From Icerya purchasi (taxonomy: Eukaryota > Arthropoda > Insecta > Hemiptera > Monophlebidae): DNA of 64,000 bases. Where the stretch lies: positions 447,133,292 to 447,197,291 of the forward strand of contig CM077115.1 of NCBI GenBank assembly GCA_039619475.1, written 5' to 3'. The notes under the pieces are model-generated. The model had not been told where the DNA came from, did not search any database, and saw nothing but the letters and a program-made list of their open reading frames with translations. Shown here piece by piece: positions 48,438 through 59,785 of the stretch. The number at the start of each line of letters is the position of its first letter. The first letter of the stretch is position 1. Made by a program: the position numbers and the translations under genes.

Positions 48438-49479
48438 GCCAGGCAGTATTTTGGTAATAAGGAAATTCCGTAAACGGCCGTATTTAATGACGAGGAATCC
48501 CAATATGATCGTCTTGATATATCCGGAAAATACGAAAACCCGTCGTTTCCTTTGTGCCTATATGAACCTAATCATCATAAGGGGCAATTTAATTTATGGA
48601 AATTGGCAGTCTAGACATGGAACAGATTGGGGTTCCTCATGTGTGCATCAAATGATAACGCTTTAGTGTAATTTTTGTTTACTTCATTTTCGAGCTTTTC
48701 CGTTTTTGTTTCAGTAGATTATGTTAAGAAATCCATATTTCACATAAAAGTCCGTTTTATGACAATTATTTAGATATTTTAATATTTATCGTGTTACAAG
48801 AGTACTTGAATTCATTGGATCAATGATCAATAAAGTTGAACACAGTCGCATAATTACAAGTATCACTTTTTTTTTTTTTTTTTTTTTTTGAAAAAATTAC
48901 CGAACGTACATCTCCTCGGATTGAAAATAGTTTATATGAAATCTTGTAATTTTAATATGAATACTAAACTGTCTAACTTTGAATAATTCAAAAAAAAAAA
49001 AAAAATTGTTAGCTCTCTTGTTGGCAGTAAAATGCTTATTACGCATACTGCTGTTGATTGAAAATTAATTTTGTAAATGGCACGATACGCATACTGAATC
49101 TTCGCGTCAATATTTATGGGTAAACCACGATTTGTTGATTTCAGTTGGGCCAAGACTACAAAACGGCGATCCCCGTCCCTTTTCGACACGTTCATTTAGC
49201 TAAAAATTAAGATATTAAATAAAGAAAAAAGAAGGGAGAGGGAGTAAATTCTATGCGAGACAGTTACGAAACAGGAATACATTACGCTTCTTAAAGGTAC
49301 GAAATTGCGTGATAATAGATCGTAACCCTAACAGAAGTATAGATAAAAGAGAAATAATGAAAAGATCTTAACGTATACTTATACTTACTTGATGCGCATT
49401 ACTCAAAAAAGAACACAAATAATTCGTTATTATCAAGCATTCATTCAATAAATTCGAATATGGCGATCTCGTACGTCTA
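48438..49479. other. No recognisable gene
   Basis: Contains a T run near 48868-48889. Short frames near 48436-48666 and 48932-49195 show no motif. Confidence 0.45.
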
Positions 49480-50659
49480 ATACAAAAACACTGTATAATA
49501 ACTTTTATAGACTTTATAAAAGCCTTTGACACAATTAGGCATGATATATCGTTAAAAGAATTAGAAGAAATAGGAATCTCCGGAAGATATTTAAATTGAT
49601 TCAGTAATTACTTAACAGATAGAAACAGTGTTGTACAAATAAATGGAATGGCTAGTGAAAAAATTAAAATAATATAAGGAGCACCACAAGGATCTATATT
49701 AGCTCCAACACTATTTATAACCCATATTATTAGGAATATTAATAAAACTTTAAAATCTGCAAAAATATTCGCATATGCTGATGATGGCAAGTATAACGTC
49801 CCATAAAAATTATAAAATAGCAGAGAACTTACTGCAAAAGGATTTAGATGAGTTAATAAAATGGACATAATAGAGAATTATATATTAACCGAGACAAATC
49901 AAAAGTAATGTGGATAAAACCAAGTAGTAAATATAATATAGATGACATCGAAATTAAAAAACATCACAGTTCAGAATGTCAGCAATTTTACGTAGATAAA
50001 ATACATAAATGTAGTTGTAATAATTTAGAGGAAGTGTATAAATATATAAATATTTGGGTGTCACTGTTGACAACATGTTTAGATTGAATTGGGTGTTGCA
50101 AATAAATTGAGGAAAATGCTACCCAGTCTTTATCAAATGAAGAACTTTGTTATAAATTCGTCAACAAAAATAATGGTTTTCAACGCATTATGTCAAACTC
50201 ACTTGTACTACGGTACTATGGCATGGAGGCACGCGAATAATACGAAACTAAAGCAATTAAATTATTCACAGGATAAATGTTTGAAAGTCTGTGTGGGAAA
50301 AAAATATGAAACTCTCGCAAATGTAAATTCTTCGAATATTAGAAAACGGCATTTAATATTTACCCCGAAAATGCTACTTAAATACAATTTACTAATTAAA
50401 TATCTAGAAAAAGAAATCAGTGTGTAATAGCAAGAAATAAAATGTAATTACAGTTTGTGTAACGTTAGACAATATGAATTTCAACACAGAAGACACGCTA
50501 ATAAACATGAAGCGGATTATAACAAATGGTTTTAACAAAGTTATTTAATAATATACCGATAAATAATATATTAAAACAAAACAGTAATAAAATAATTAAA
50601 ACTAAAATAAAGGAATTGCTGCTAGAATTTAGTTAAAAACAAATATGTGTTTATGTGTG

Positions 50660-50728
<69 letters not shown>
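50660..50728. repeat. (TA)n microsatellite
   Basis: About 34 nearly perfect TA units inside the 3' untranslated part of the F2 LINE copy. Confidence 0.95.
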
Positions 50729-50731
<3 letters not shown>

Positions 50732-50917
50732 GTTCGGTAAAAGTTTGTATGGGTACGTTACTACTTAAGGTTTACTTTGTTTCTGATGATGTGTGAGAGA
50801 TAGATATTAAATGTTTTATTCTTAAATAATTATAGGTGAATAATGATAAGTTATAGAAACTAAGTATGTAATATTTATTTATTAAATAAATATACTCATG
50901 TGTATTTATTTTGGGAA

Positions 50918-50946
50918 CCCGCCGACAAGTCAATTGACTTGGTGGG
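50918..50946 (+). other. 3'-terminal hairpin of F2 LINE, copy A
   Basis: CCCGCC pairs with GGTGGG around the perfect palindrome AAGTCAATTGACTT, with GAC bulged on the 5' side. The equivalent position in copy B has a different sequence but the same fold. Confidence 0.75.
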
Positions 50947-51059
50947 GATTAAGGTATCGCACATGGTTTAAATAAAAAAAAATAAATAAATAAAAAACTT
51001 ATTATCTCGATGGCACTGCCCACGAAGGTATCGCAATAATTATTAAAAAATAATGTAAA

Positions 51060-51660
51060 GGTGTAACGAGATTCAGAAATATCAAGGAAACTCTAGTGTC
51101 ACGGATGGAAAACAACGCGAATACTACCGTCTCAGCTTATCTATTGTCCTCCGAGACATGTTACAAATACTTGGTTTAGGGTAATTTTTTTTAAATTGGC
51201 GATTTTGGTCAAAATATATATTTCCTAGGAGTATCCACGAGGAAAACAAAAATTTTCAGTTCATAAAATTGAGCTGGAAACGTCGAGAATTTTCCAGCAA
51301 AAATTCGGTGACGTATCTTTACCAATTCACTTATGTAATTCAAGGGCATCGGAAAATATTGCATTTCCAGGAGAAGTTCAAGCGATACCAAAATCAGTCA
51401 ATTAATAAAAGGGCATCATCCGGTTACGATTTAATCACCGCCAAGATTTTAAAGAAATTATCGCGTGTTTACATCTGTAATGCAATAATCCGATTGAAAT
51501 ATTTTTATACATAGACTATAAACCTTCGCGGATGGAGATAATTAAGGAACTTGAAGAACCAACTAAAAAACTACCATCATACTGACCACTCTGGTTACTA
51601 TCCGAATTAAATGAAAAAAATTCCCATTAAATAGATAATGATGCTGACCCTACATGGTCT
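51060..51660 (+). mobile_element. Jockey-like RT fragment (start of RT domain)
   Basis: Reads IELETSRIFQQKFG, FPGEVQAIPKSV, KRASSGYDLITAKILKKLSR and NAIIRLKYF, the N-terminal RT block (I..L...KAPGYD.IT..ILK.LP, then NA.LRL.YFP). A frameshifted segment recalling the next RT block (PGKPP, SYRPISLL type) follows near 51580-51620. Confidence 0.72.
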
Positions 51661-51744
51661 GAAACACTGACTTGTACCAAGCCGTACTGCATGAGCAATT
51701 GAATCTATTACAATTTTCGGTTGTTATCAGGTTTCTTTTTGTTT

Positions 51745-52090
51745 TTTTTTTATAAAATAAGTTGTGGAACCCGCTGAGCAATTATTCTGAATCTTATGAT
51801 AATATTTACCGCAGCCATTACTACTTTCTCCGAACTTATTCTCCCATTGTATTTGAGCATTAATTCGCACTAAATTCCGTCCAAGGATACCTACTTGAAA
51901 CCGTTCTGGTAAGTTCGTCTGCAATGCTATTTTCTACAATACCACTACGTCTCGGTATCCATTTAAGCTGCACAATATTGCCGTTATCTTTTAATTTTCC
52001 GTAGGTATTTACTACATTCCAAAGAACGTTATCCCATTTATCTACTTTATTATGAATCTTCTGAAGGCCCGAGAAACAGTCTGACAAAAG
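51745..52090 (-). mobile_element. LINE RNase H domain fragment
   Basis: On the minus strand: SDCFSGLQKIHNKVDKWDNV, NGNIVQLKWIPRRSGIVENS, IADELTRTVSSRYPWTEF, then LVRINAQIQWENKF and GCGKYYHKIQNN. These are RNase H motifs: the Ser-Asp (third catalytic Asp), WIP(R/H)SGI.(G/E)N..AD, followed by a typical downstream region. Opposite in orientation to both neighbouring LINE fragments. Confidence 0.82.
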
Positions 52091-52619
52091 AGGATTCTAA
52101 CTTTCTATCCGCAGTCCTATCTTATCAATCACAATTCTTTTTCAAAATAGAACTGTTCTCTGAGTTTCGCTTTCTTTATAATCTCGCAAAGAGTCTTCCG
52201 TGGCCTCCCTTATGGCTCTTGTTTTAGTACCAATCTAACATTTACTACATACATCAGTATTGCTTCCCTCTTATTACTTTCTAACTTTTAATTCTTTGCC
52301 TTCGACGTCCCGCTTTATTCGAATATTCTTAAACTATATATCATGAAATACAAGAAAATTTCATTTCTCCAAAGAGCTCCCTATCCGAAATTCTTACTAA
52401 TTAACCTCTCCCTCAAACATACATTATTTTGTACTTACCGTTCTACAATCCTGCGTTAATCAATTCGCTAACAACTTATCTATTCCTTTTTAATTTCTTC
52501 CTCTTCCATTTAGAAATTCTTTTTACAAGCTGCTTACCTCTTTTCTGAGCATATTAATCATTTCCATTCATCCACCCTGAACGTCTTAATATCCAGAAGG
52601 CTATGCCTTGTTCTAATTA

Positions 52620-54965
52620 GGGGACGTTGATCTTGTGTTACCCTCTTTGTATGATTCATAACTTAGTAATCCATTCTAAACTTGATTACTGCTGTTTTTT
52701 TTTTGTATAGTATGCATTCTCTCCTCTACACATTAGATTTAGTACCGAATTCAGTCCTTCGATTATGTCTCTTAACGTTTTGAAATTCACTCCCATTCTT
52801 CAAGTCATAGACCGATATCTCCCTCTATCTATGTTTATTCTTCTTTATCATAAGATGGACGTTTCCCTGCTGCAACAATATTCTCACTCTTTTTTTTTTT
52901 TTTTTTTTTTTAAATACCAGATTAACTACCATTCCCGGTTATTTTCTTCAAAAAAATCCCATTTTTTCATATTTTTTTTTCTAATCATTACTCAGTCTAC
53001 GCCCCTCCCCCCTCGCGTTGCACAAGGTCTCCTCTCTTTCTTGACTGATCAACAAAAAATGCGTCCTTTTGATTTTTTTTCTCCTAGGGGTGGGCACGCC
53101 TTTGTTCCTAATTATTGTAGTTTATTTCAACTGCCCTCTTTTTACTCTGTCCACAATTTAGAGATGCTGATTGCGAGTCATTAAATCTGCTCCCGTCCTA
53201 ATCGCAAATTATTTCTTTTAGTAACCGATTGTAAACGGCTCTCGATTGAATTTCCTCTTCGTATTGCTATTTAGTGGTGTTACGAGTTGTCGAAATCATA
53301 TTTGGCAATGGCAATGATAACTTATGAAACTAAAAAATTTATAAACTACAGTTAAACAGTTTTGTTCGATGATATTGTACATCCGTCATATCGTGGAAGT
53401 AATATATACCTAGGTAGATTGCCGGAACCATGTCGTGTAAACCACTATTCTAGAGTGGGTGTAGTGGTGACTCTGTTCCATGTAAATTTTTGTAAAGTTA
53501 CCACTAACAGTGTCCGCGGATAGATACAGTGCAAAATAGCATATCAATGCCAGAGTATAGGTATAATTGATACTGAAATGGTACGTTTCAACATTCGTTC
53601 GTTTGTTGCTAACATTTTTTTTTTTTTTATTAAATGTTTACCGAAAGTTAAGTTTTTTACAAGTAATTTTTTTCTTTTTGGGCGGTTTCTGACGATTCCA
53701 GCGCCCGAACTCAAAATTAAGATCGCAGGATCGCCATTCTTAATCTCTGTTCTCTTTCGCTATCACTCATTTCTCATAGACTTCCTTTCGGGTACCTAGA
53801 ATCATCCTGAGATTGCGGAAAATGGAAAAATAGACTATTTTTCTCGTTCCGTTGCTATTTCTGGCTGTTGTCAGTCGATTCTTTCTCATGAAGTGTTTCA
53901 TATAACTAAAAAGATTAAGTTTGTTAACTGAAAATTGTTTTACAGATTCTACTTTACTAATCCTCGCCATCATCATTTACAATCATCCACAGGATAGCTA
54001 CCGTACTCTTTGCCGTCTTCATTTTGACCATAATCGGATTTCCGCTTCTCTTTATCCGTTTCTCCATTATACCGGTTCCTCTTTGCCCTCTTTGCTTCAG
54101 TAACTCAGTCTTTTGAGATTCAGATCATACTTTTTTTTCCAATGTTCATTTTTACCATTTGAAAGAAAAACATTCTATTCAGAACTATTATCATTTCTTG
54201 TATCTCTGCTTCGTACTGTACATCCTTTTTTCTTTCTTTTCATTCACCACTAATCATTCCAATTATAGCTAAATTCTTGTTTTTGATACTTCATCATATC
54301 ATAATTTAATCTCCCTCATCAATTTTTCTCCTTCCTATTACTTCTGCTCTTACAGGTCTGGTTATCGCTACTCTTTTTCTCTTTAAATTTAGGATCGTGT
54401 TTAACTCTTTCTCTCTTTTCATCGGTATGCTCTTGCAGTTGTAGTCACAATGTGCTACGATAGAGATTTCTCTTTCTTTTTTCCATTCGCAGTGTGGGCT
54501 TTACTTGCGCAATTGTGACCATAGTGTTGAATTAAAAATTCCTTTTTCTCTTTCTCCAACTTCATAAATTTCACTTTTTCAGTGGTAGCCGTAATATCGA
54601 ATGGTTTTTCATCTCTCCCATCTACACTGTGAGTTCTGCTCTTGCAGTTGTAGCCATAGTGATGGGTATTGTCATATTACTGAGAAAAATCGCACTATTT
54701 TGAGTTACCGTATAGACAATTGCAATTCATAGTTTTTTTTTTCTTTCTTCTGTCATTTTCCACCTCTTTTGTACGTTATTTCCTCTTACTCTCCTTGTAA
54801 GCGATATCTCCCTACCATACTATTTTTATCCTTCCTAGATATTCTCTTTTTCTTTTAGCCCTCATCGCATTCTTTTATTCCTATTCTTAGTTGCTTTGTT
54901 TTTTTTTATGGTTTTTCAAAAGATATATTCCTCATAATGATGAGTGGACGTCCGACACGTCAACC
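52620..54965 (+). mobile_element. Decayed I/Jockey-like LINE (RT thumb to 3' end)
   Basis: Broken frames in order: MIHNLVIHSKLDYC (RT thumb), LLYTLDLVPNSVLRLCLLTF, PPRVAQGLLSFL, a poorly preserved RNase H interval (about 53190-53980), then YRTLCRLHFDHNRISASLYP and FFFQCSFLPFERKTFYSEL (C-terminal Cys/His block). A 3' untranslated part follows with a degenerate tandem repeat (54435-54664). The end near 54960 reaches an A-rich stretch. Confidence 0.65.
54435..54664 (+). repeat. Degenerate tandem repeat in LINE 3' region, 64-73-bp spacing
   Basis: GCAGTTGTAGTCACAATGTG recurs in altered form at 54507, 54580 and 54644 (GCAGTTGTAGCCATAGTGAT), each followed by a TTTTTCTCTCTC-like tract. Four units. 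Confidence 0.6.
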
Positions 54966-55790
54966 AGCCTAAAAAGAATAAAGAAATACAACCAAGAAAA
55001 ACACCATACCTAACAAAATAAAATTACTGTAGCTGAATATAATTTTTCGATTCGTAACCTTCTTTTTCTTAACCCTTTCTTTTGTAATCCTTTGTTTTTT
55101 CTTTGATTTCGCGCTTTTTGAAAAATCATTGCTTCCTAAAAGTAAATATCTCTTCGGAAGACCTTTTTTCACTTTTAGACCGCCGTGATGCATTCGTTCT
55201 TTGTCTGATGAAAAACGATGATCCCGGAAACATTTGCAGGTATTTAACTTATTACAATTTTTAAGTTATTTCTTATTTATAATAATGGTTATTAATTAAC
55301 AACATGTACACACTTTCGATCAAAATGCTCTATCTTTGCATGAAACATTTTATTTGTAAATTTTTCATCGGGAAAAGGTCAATTTTTTTTTTTTTTTCTT
55401 TTATAGCCTGCCATAAAACCATCTAACCACCACCAAGTCCTATTTTATTTTAAAAATAATGAATGAGAATTAATTAACTAGTAAAATAAATATATATATA
55501 ATATATGTACATAGATAAAAATCGAACGATAGCGGAAAACAAGACAAAACAGGATAGTATGCAAGGAAAAGGAAAAAGAAAGAAAAAAAAGAAAAACACA
55601 ACAGATCAATCCGTCCAACAATCAGTACGACTTTCTTTTTTGTCGATGTATTTCAAACGATCGATTTAAACTCGCAAAAACGAAAAAGTAGGAAATCCAA
55701 ACTGGCCGTGTCGTGGCCGAAGTACAAACGAGTGCATGACCCCGAACAAAAAGTCAGGAACATGAAATAAACAGCCGTACGTATACATTA
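54966..55790. other. No recognisable gene
   Basis: A- and T-rich. The minus-strand frame 55193-54969 (Lys-rich) has no motif. Confidence 0.45.
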
Positions 55791-55808
55791 TCACTGAGTT
55801 AATGTTTA

Positions 55809-56798
55809 GTGAAAATTGGTAATGAATATAGTGATATGGGGAAAACGAAATATGGAGTAGGACAAGGAACTATATTAGCACCGTTACTGTTTTTAATTTA
55901 CATCAATTCCATTCACAATTGTATTACGAACACCAAACTTTACGCATATGCTGATGACATTGCTCTGGTAATTGAACACCAAGACGTAGAAATAGCAGAA
56001 AGGCTGCTTCAGGAGGACTTGAATATGGTTTGCAGATGGGTAGACGATAAAAAATTATTAATAAATGCCAAAAAATCAAAAGTGATGTACGTAAGAACAC
56101 CGAGTAGATGTAGAAAGTTCGTGCCTAGAATAGTTTTGCACAAGGTAGATTGCCTTCATGGATCGGAAGTATGCCGTTGTGAGCCGTTAGAAACGGCTGA
56201 TAATTTCAAATACCTGGGAATAACATTCGATAAGGCGTTAACTTGGAGAGTTCACATAGATAACATTGCTAGGAAAATTAGGCAGACTATGCCGGCGTTA
56301 TACAAATTAAAACAAGTTATGAATTACAAAACTACGAGACTGTATTTTGACTCATTAATAATGACTAGGATTAGATACGGACTCGAAATTTGGGGGGAGG
56401 CAAAAAAAACGGAATTAAGGAAAATTAGTAGGCTACAGAAAAGATGTTTAAAAATTTTGTTACCGAACTGGAGAAGTGCGAATCTTGTAACGAGTTCTAC
56501 TTGGTGGGACAATAATAAAGAAATGTCGCCAAAAATGTTTTTTTATTGCAGTAAACTTTTAAGGTATAAAACAGAAAAAATAAGATTACCGACAAGGGAA
56601 AAGGTATATGGGACTAGGAACTATGACAATTTATGTTTTATAAGACCTAAAGGGATTAATAATTAAATTGATAATGTTGAAGAGGAAGTTATGAATCATT
56701 TACTAGGTAACTTATCAAAGGAATTAAGAGACGAATGTAATTTGAATATATGGAAAGACAAAATAAAAATATGGTTGATTGCGTGGTGCAAAGAATGA
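55809..56798 (+). pseudogene. F2 LINE reverse transcriptase C-terminal part
   Basis: The frame 55809-56666 shows GVGQGTILAPLLFLIYIN, catalytic KLYAYADDIALVIEHQD, KKSKVMYVRTPSR, CRCEPLETADNFKYLGITFD, the thumb region (YGLEIWGEAKKTELRKI, LQKRCLKILL) and a C-terminal TREKVYGTRNYDNL segment. A TAA at 56664 interrupts it, but the same frame continues 44 codons (NVEEEVMNHLLGNLSKEL, IWLIAWCKE) to TGA 56796-56798. The TAA is probably a late nonsense mutation. The first RT motifs with the first catalytic Asp are lost by 5' truncation, so it is inactive. Confidence 0.85.
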
Positions 56799-57105
56799 GA
56801 AATGGATAGTCATAGGAAAGGAATAGCGATAAGATGGGTAATTGATTGAAAGAGTAAATAATTATAAATGATGTAATAAAAAAAAAAAAAAAAAAAAATG
56901 CTCAGTTCTAGCTGCATTACTTATGGCTTATGTGAAAATATTGTGGTACGATGTGCTATGGGTATAAATGTTGTGAATTAAAATTAGACGTAGAATAGTA
57001 AAAATAGAAGTTAAGTTGAATTAAGTAATATACATATATAAGACGAATATGATGTATTAGATTTAAGATGTAGATGATGAATAAACGATATAATTATGTT
57101 GGGAA

Positions 57106-57132
57106 CCCACAGACGGGCAATTGCCTTGTGGG
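57106..57132 (+). other. 3'-terminal hairpin of F2 LINE, copy B
   Basis: CCCAC pairs with GTGGG around the palindrome GGCAATTGCC, with GAC bulged on the 5' side as in copy A. Several pairs differ from copy A on both sides, so pairing is maintained. Confidence 0.75.
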
Positions 57133-57175
57133 ACCTGCAAATTATTTAAAAAAAGAAAAAAGTTATTGGCCGGAG

Positions 57176-57698
57176 TCGATTATTAACTAGAGCTGACCGC
57201 TATTAAATACAATTAATCGAAAAAAAGCTAGAAAGATGCAGTTAATAAAATATTTTCTAAAAATCTAAACAGAACTAAAATATGCTCCTAATAACAAATG
57301 AAAAAAATTATATATCCCTTGAATAAAAATAAAATTTTATGTCGAGGAAAAAGAGAAACAAAAAGAAAAAGTAATAATTAAATCAATTGAAAAAAAAAAA
57401 ACAACTAATAAGATCGTTATTAACAATAAATCTAATATTGATAATAAGATTATGCGAGTGAGCGAACTTTACAAGGACAAACGACTTCTAGCATGCTCGT
57501 ATCTGATATGACTAAACAATAAATGATTAACAACTTCGAAAAAGTTAAAAAGTGATGGACACCACGATAAACAGCAAAACTTTGGACAATAAAATTTAAG
57601 ACTACTGAGGCTGAAGTAACATATTATTATATTTAGGTATAAGTGTCCATCAAGTATACCGGTAGGAATAGAGTAATTCCGCAGAGCGGATCTAAAAC
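57176..57698. other. No recognisable gene
   Basis: AT-rich, A-rich runs. Nothing supported. Confidence 0.45.
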
Positions 57699-58235
57699 AT
57701 CTTCTTCTTCTTCTTCTTCAGGTGCCTTCTCCTCGAAGGAGGTTGACTATCATATGACGAAACTGTTCTCTATTGCTGGCTATCCTTAAGGCTTTCTCGA
57801 CATTCAACCATTCCAGTATATTTTTAATCCAGTCCATTCTTCTTTTTCCTCGGCCCCAGTTCTCTTCAATATTTCCCCTTGTAGGATAATTTGTAATAGT
57901 TCATATTTATTACTTCTAATTATATGTCCTAGCTATTCCAACTTTCTTCTATTTAACCAATTCTCTATCTTTTTTTTTCATTCTGTGCAACACTTCCTTA
58001 TTAGAAACTTTATCGACCCATAAAATATTTAATATATCCTTCTGTACGGCCACATTTCAAATGCTTGTAATCTGTTTATGGATGTCGCTTTTAGTGCCCA
58101 AGTTTCCACCCCGTACATTAGTACCGGATCTAAAACATAGGCATCGTAAAATAATGCTCTTCCTAACGTCACAGTCCTTCCTAAAATTTTGACTCGTACA
58201 GAGTTATCGTCTATATTTTGATTTTACGATATAAA
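57699..58235 (-). mobile_element. RTE-like LINE 3' fragment ending in (GAA)n
   Basis: On the minus strand: LGRALFYDAYVLDPVLMYGV then ETWALKATSINRLQAFEMW and YRRI, the common RT C-terminal block, then GKYWREPGQRKK and VECRESLKDSQQ, with frameshifts. The 3' end is a short (GAA)n run (CTT repeats at 57699-57719 on +) instead of poly-A, as in RTE-type elements. Confidence 0.78.
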
Positions 58236-58500
58236 TGCGAAAATAGAATTAAACCATCTCTAGGCTGGCTCTTAACTGGCTTTACCTTCGCCGACAATTA
58301 TTAATTAGTTTGCCGATGCTCATTACCAGTACTTAGCCGTAGATTGTAGACTTATTCCTTTTCTTCTTAACGGAACGTTTTCTTACTTTTTTTCTTACTC
58401 CTTTCGAGTTATTCTAAATATATAATTACCACGGTCTCTGTCCTTTGTCTATTTATATCATGTCATCGTGCAAATGGATTGTTTATTTATTAACATATTA

Positions 58501-58830
58501 ACTATGTATATTTCTTCTCTTCTCTTCGACGCTCTACTGTTGCCTCCATTATTCGCCTACGTTTAGGCCTGTATTCCATTATGCTTTCGCTTCGGTGTTT
58601 ATTTCTTTCGGTGGAGTGGTCGGTTCTGATTCCCCATTTGCTTAAACTTGGGCGCTTCCTGCTCCTTATTGTGCTCGTTATGTCCCGCCTTTTTTTTCTC
58701 CGCACATTATTTCTGCTATTATTCCTTCTTATTAATGATATCTGATCGGCTCATTATGTAATATTTTCTCTTCATTTCTAACTATTTCTGCGTGTTGGTT
58801 GATGACCCTCCGTAAAAAAAAAGCAAAAAA
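58501..58830 (+). mobile_element. LINE 3' fragment, family F1
   Basis: CCATTATTCGCCTACG, ATTCCATTATGCTTTCG and a CCTTATTGTGCTC-like tail follow the same order as the 15290 and 47565 copies. It ends in an A-rich tail near 58816-58838. Frames are broken. Confidence 0.6.
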
Positions 58831-59239
58831 AAAAAGTGTATATCTTTACGCAGTCAGAAATAAAAAAATTTGTTTCATCCGAAATTTTTTGACGAATAGC
58901 AATCTCCTAGCTACACTATTATTCTGACATGTTATCAAAGTACGCGGAAGGATAAAAAGATAACGATGTAAAAGTTGTAAAGGCCGAGGGCAATTAACCA
59001 ATAATATTCGATAAATAGGTCAACTAGTGTACTGTAAAAATTTAAGCGCAACTGTATTTTTTTTAAATAAAAGCTCGGGTTGCGTTTTTTTGTTGAGCGG
59101 GGGTTTATATTGGGAAATAATAGAAAAAGAAAGGATCAGTTATATTTTAGTACTTTCGGATATTATTAATACGAAAACAAACAGTGTAGCATGTATTATT
59201 ACGCGTGGAGAAGAAAAAGGTAGGATACCAGAGTCACAA

Positions 59240-59785
59240 TAAGGAGTAGGAAGATGAAATATCAGAAAACTGAAATACAGCGTAAAACGCTTAACAGAAA
59301 TAAATGAACATTTAAAAAAAAAAACACACGATCAACGTCGCAAGCAAGTGCATATTAAAATTAAAGTGACAATGCCGGAAGGGAATCAACGGAAAATGAA
59401 AACAGGAAAGTAATAGAGTATGGCTTAAATGAGTGAAGGTAAATAATGGAGACAACAATAGAACTCCGAAGTGAAGAAACAAAAGGAATCACATATTACC
59501 TGGGAGACTGGATTGAGCAGACAAATGAAAAATGATTAAAAAACATCAAACGAAAATCAGAGATGAAAACTTTTACACAACGGAGGGAGATTAGAAGATG
59601 GGATTTTTCTTAAGAGAGGAAACGGGAGAAAACAATAGCCAGAGTCAAAGAATCGGTCACTTTATTTCCAAAGATGCCCGAATGACTGGAACTCGCAGCA
59701 AATATCAATATAAACGGAATGGAAGGAAGAAACATACAGGGGGGATAACGAAATCAAGAATAATCAGGTGAGGAGAACAGATGGT
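59240..59785 (-). mobile_element. LINE 3' fragment, family F1, with end of RNase H
   Basis: On the minus strand: SSSHSGIFGNKVTDSLTLAI (the RNase H terminal motif PSHSGI.GN..AD), then after frameshifts the YSITFLFSFSVDSLPALSL and ALACDVDRVFF segments equivalent to HTLLPASRF and ICDANRIFF at 47565-47170. It connects the F1 tail to an RNase H domain. Confidence 0.7.

Larger units (their letters stand above)
49480..51000 (+). mobile_element. Non-LTR retrotransposon, family F2 copy A (5'-truncated)
   Basis: RT pieces in order: FIDFIKAFDTIRHDISLKEL (first catalytic Asp), GAPQGSILAPTLF, KIFAYADDGK (catalytic YADD), then thumb segments to about 50430. Stops and frameshifts interrupt it. The 3' untranslated part carries a TA microsatellite (50660-50728) and a terminal hairpin (50918-50946) before a TTTAAATAAAAAAAA tail. 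It is related to 55795-57175. Confidence 0.82.
55795..57175 (+). mobile_element. Non-LTR retrotransposon, family F2 copy B (5'-truncated, well preserved)
   Basis: 5'-truncated inside the RT. It contains a 285-codon open frame, a 3' untranslated region and, near 57106-57132, a terminal hairpin followed by an A-rich tail. It is much better preserved than copy A at 49480. Confidence 0.88.
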
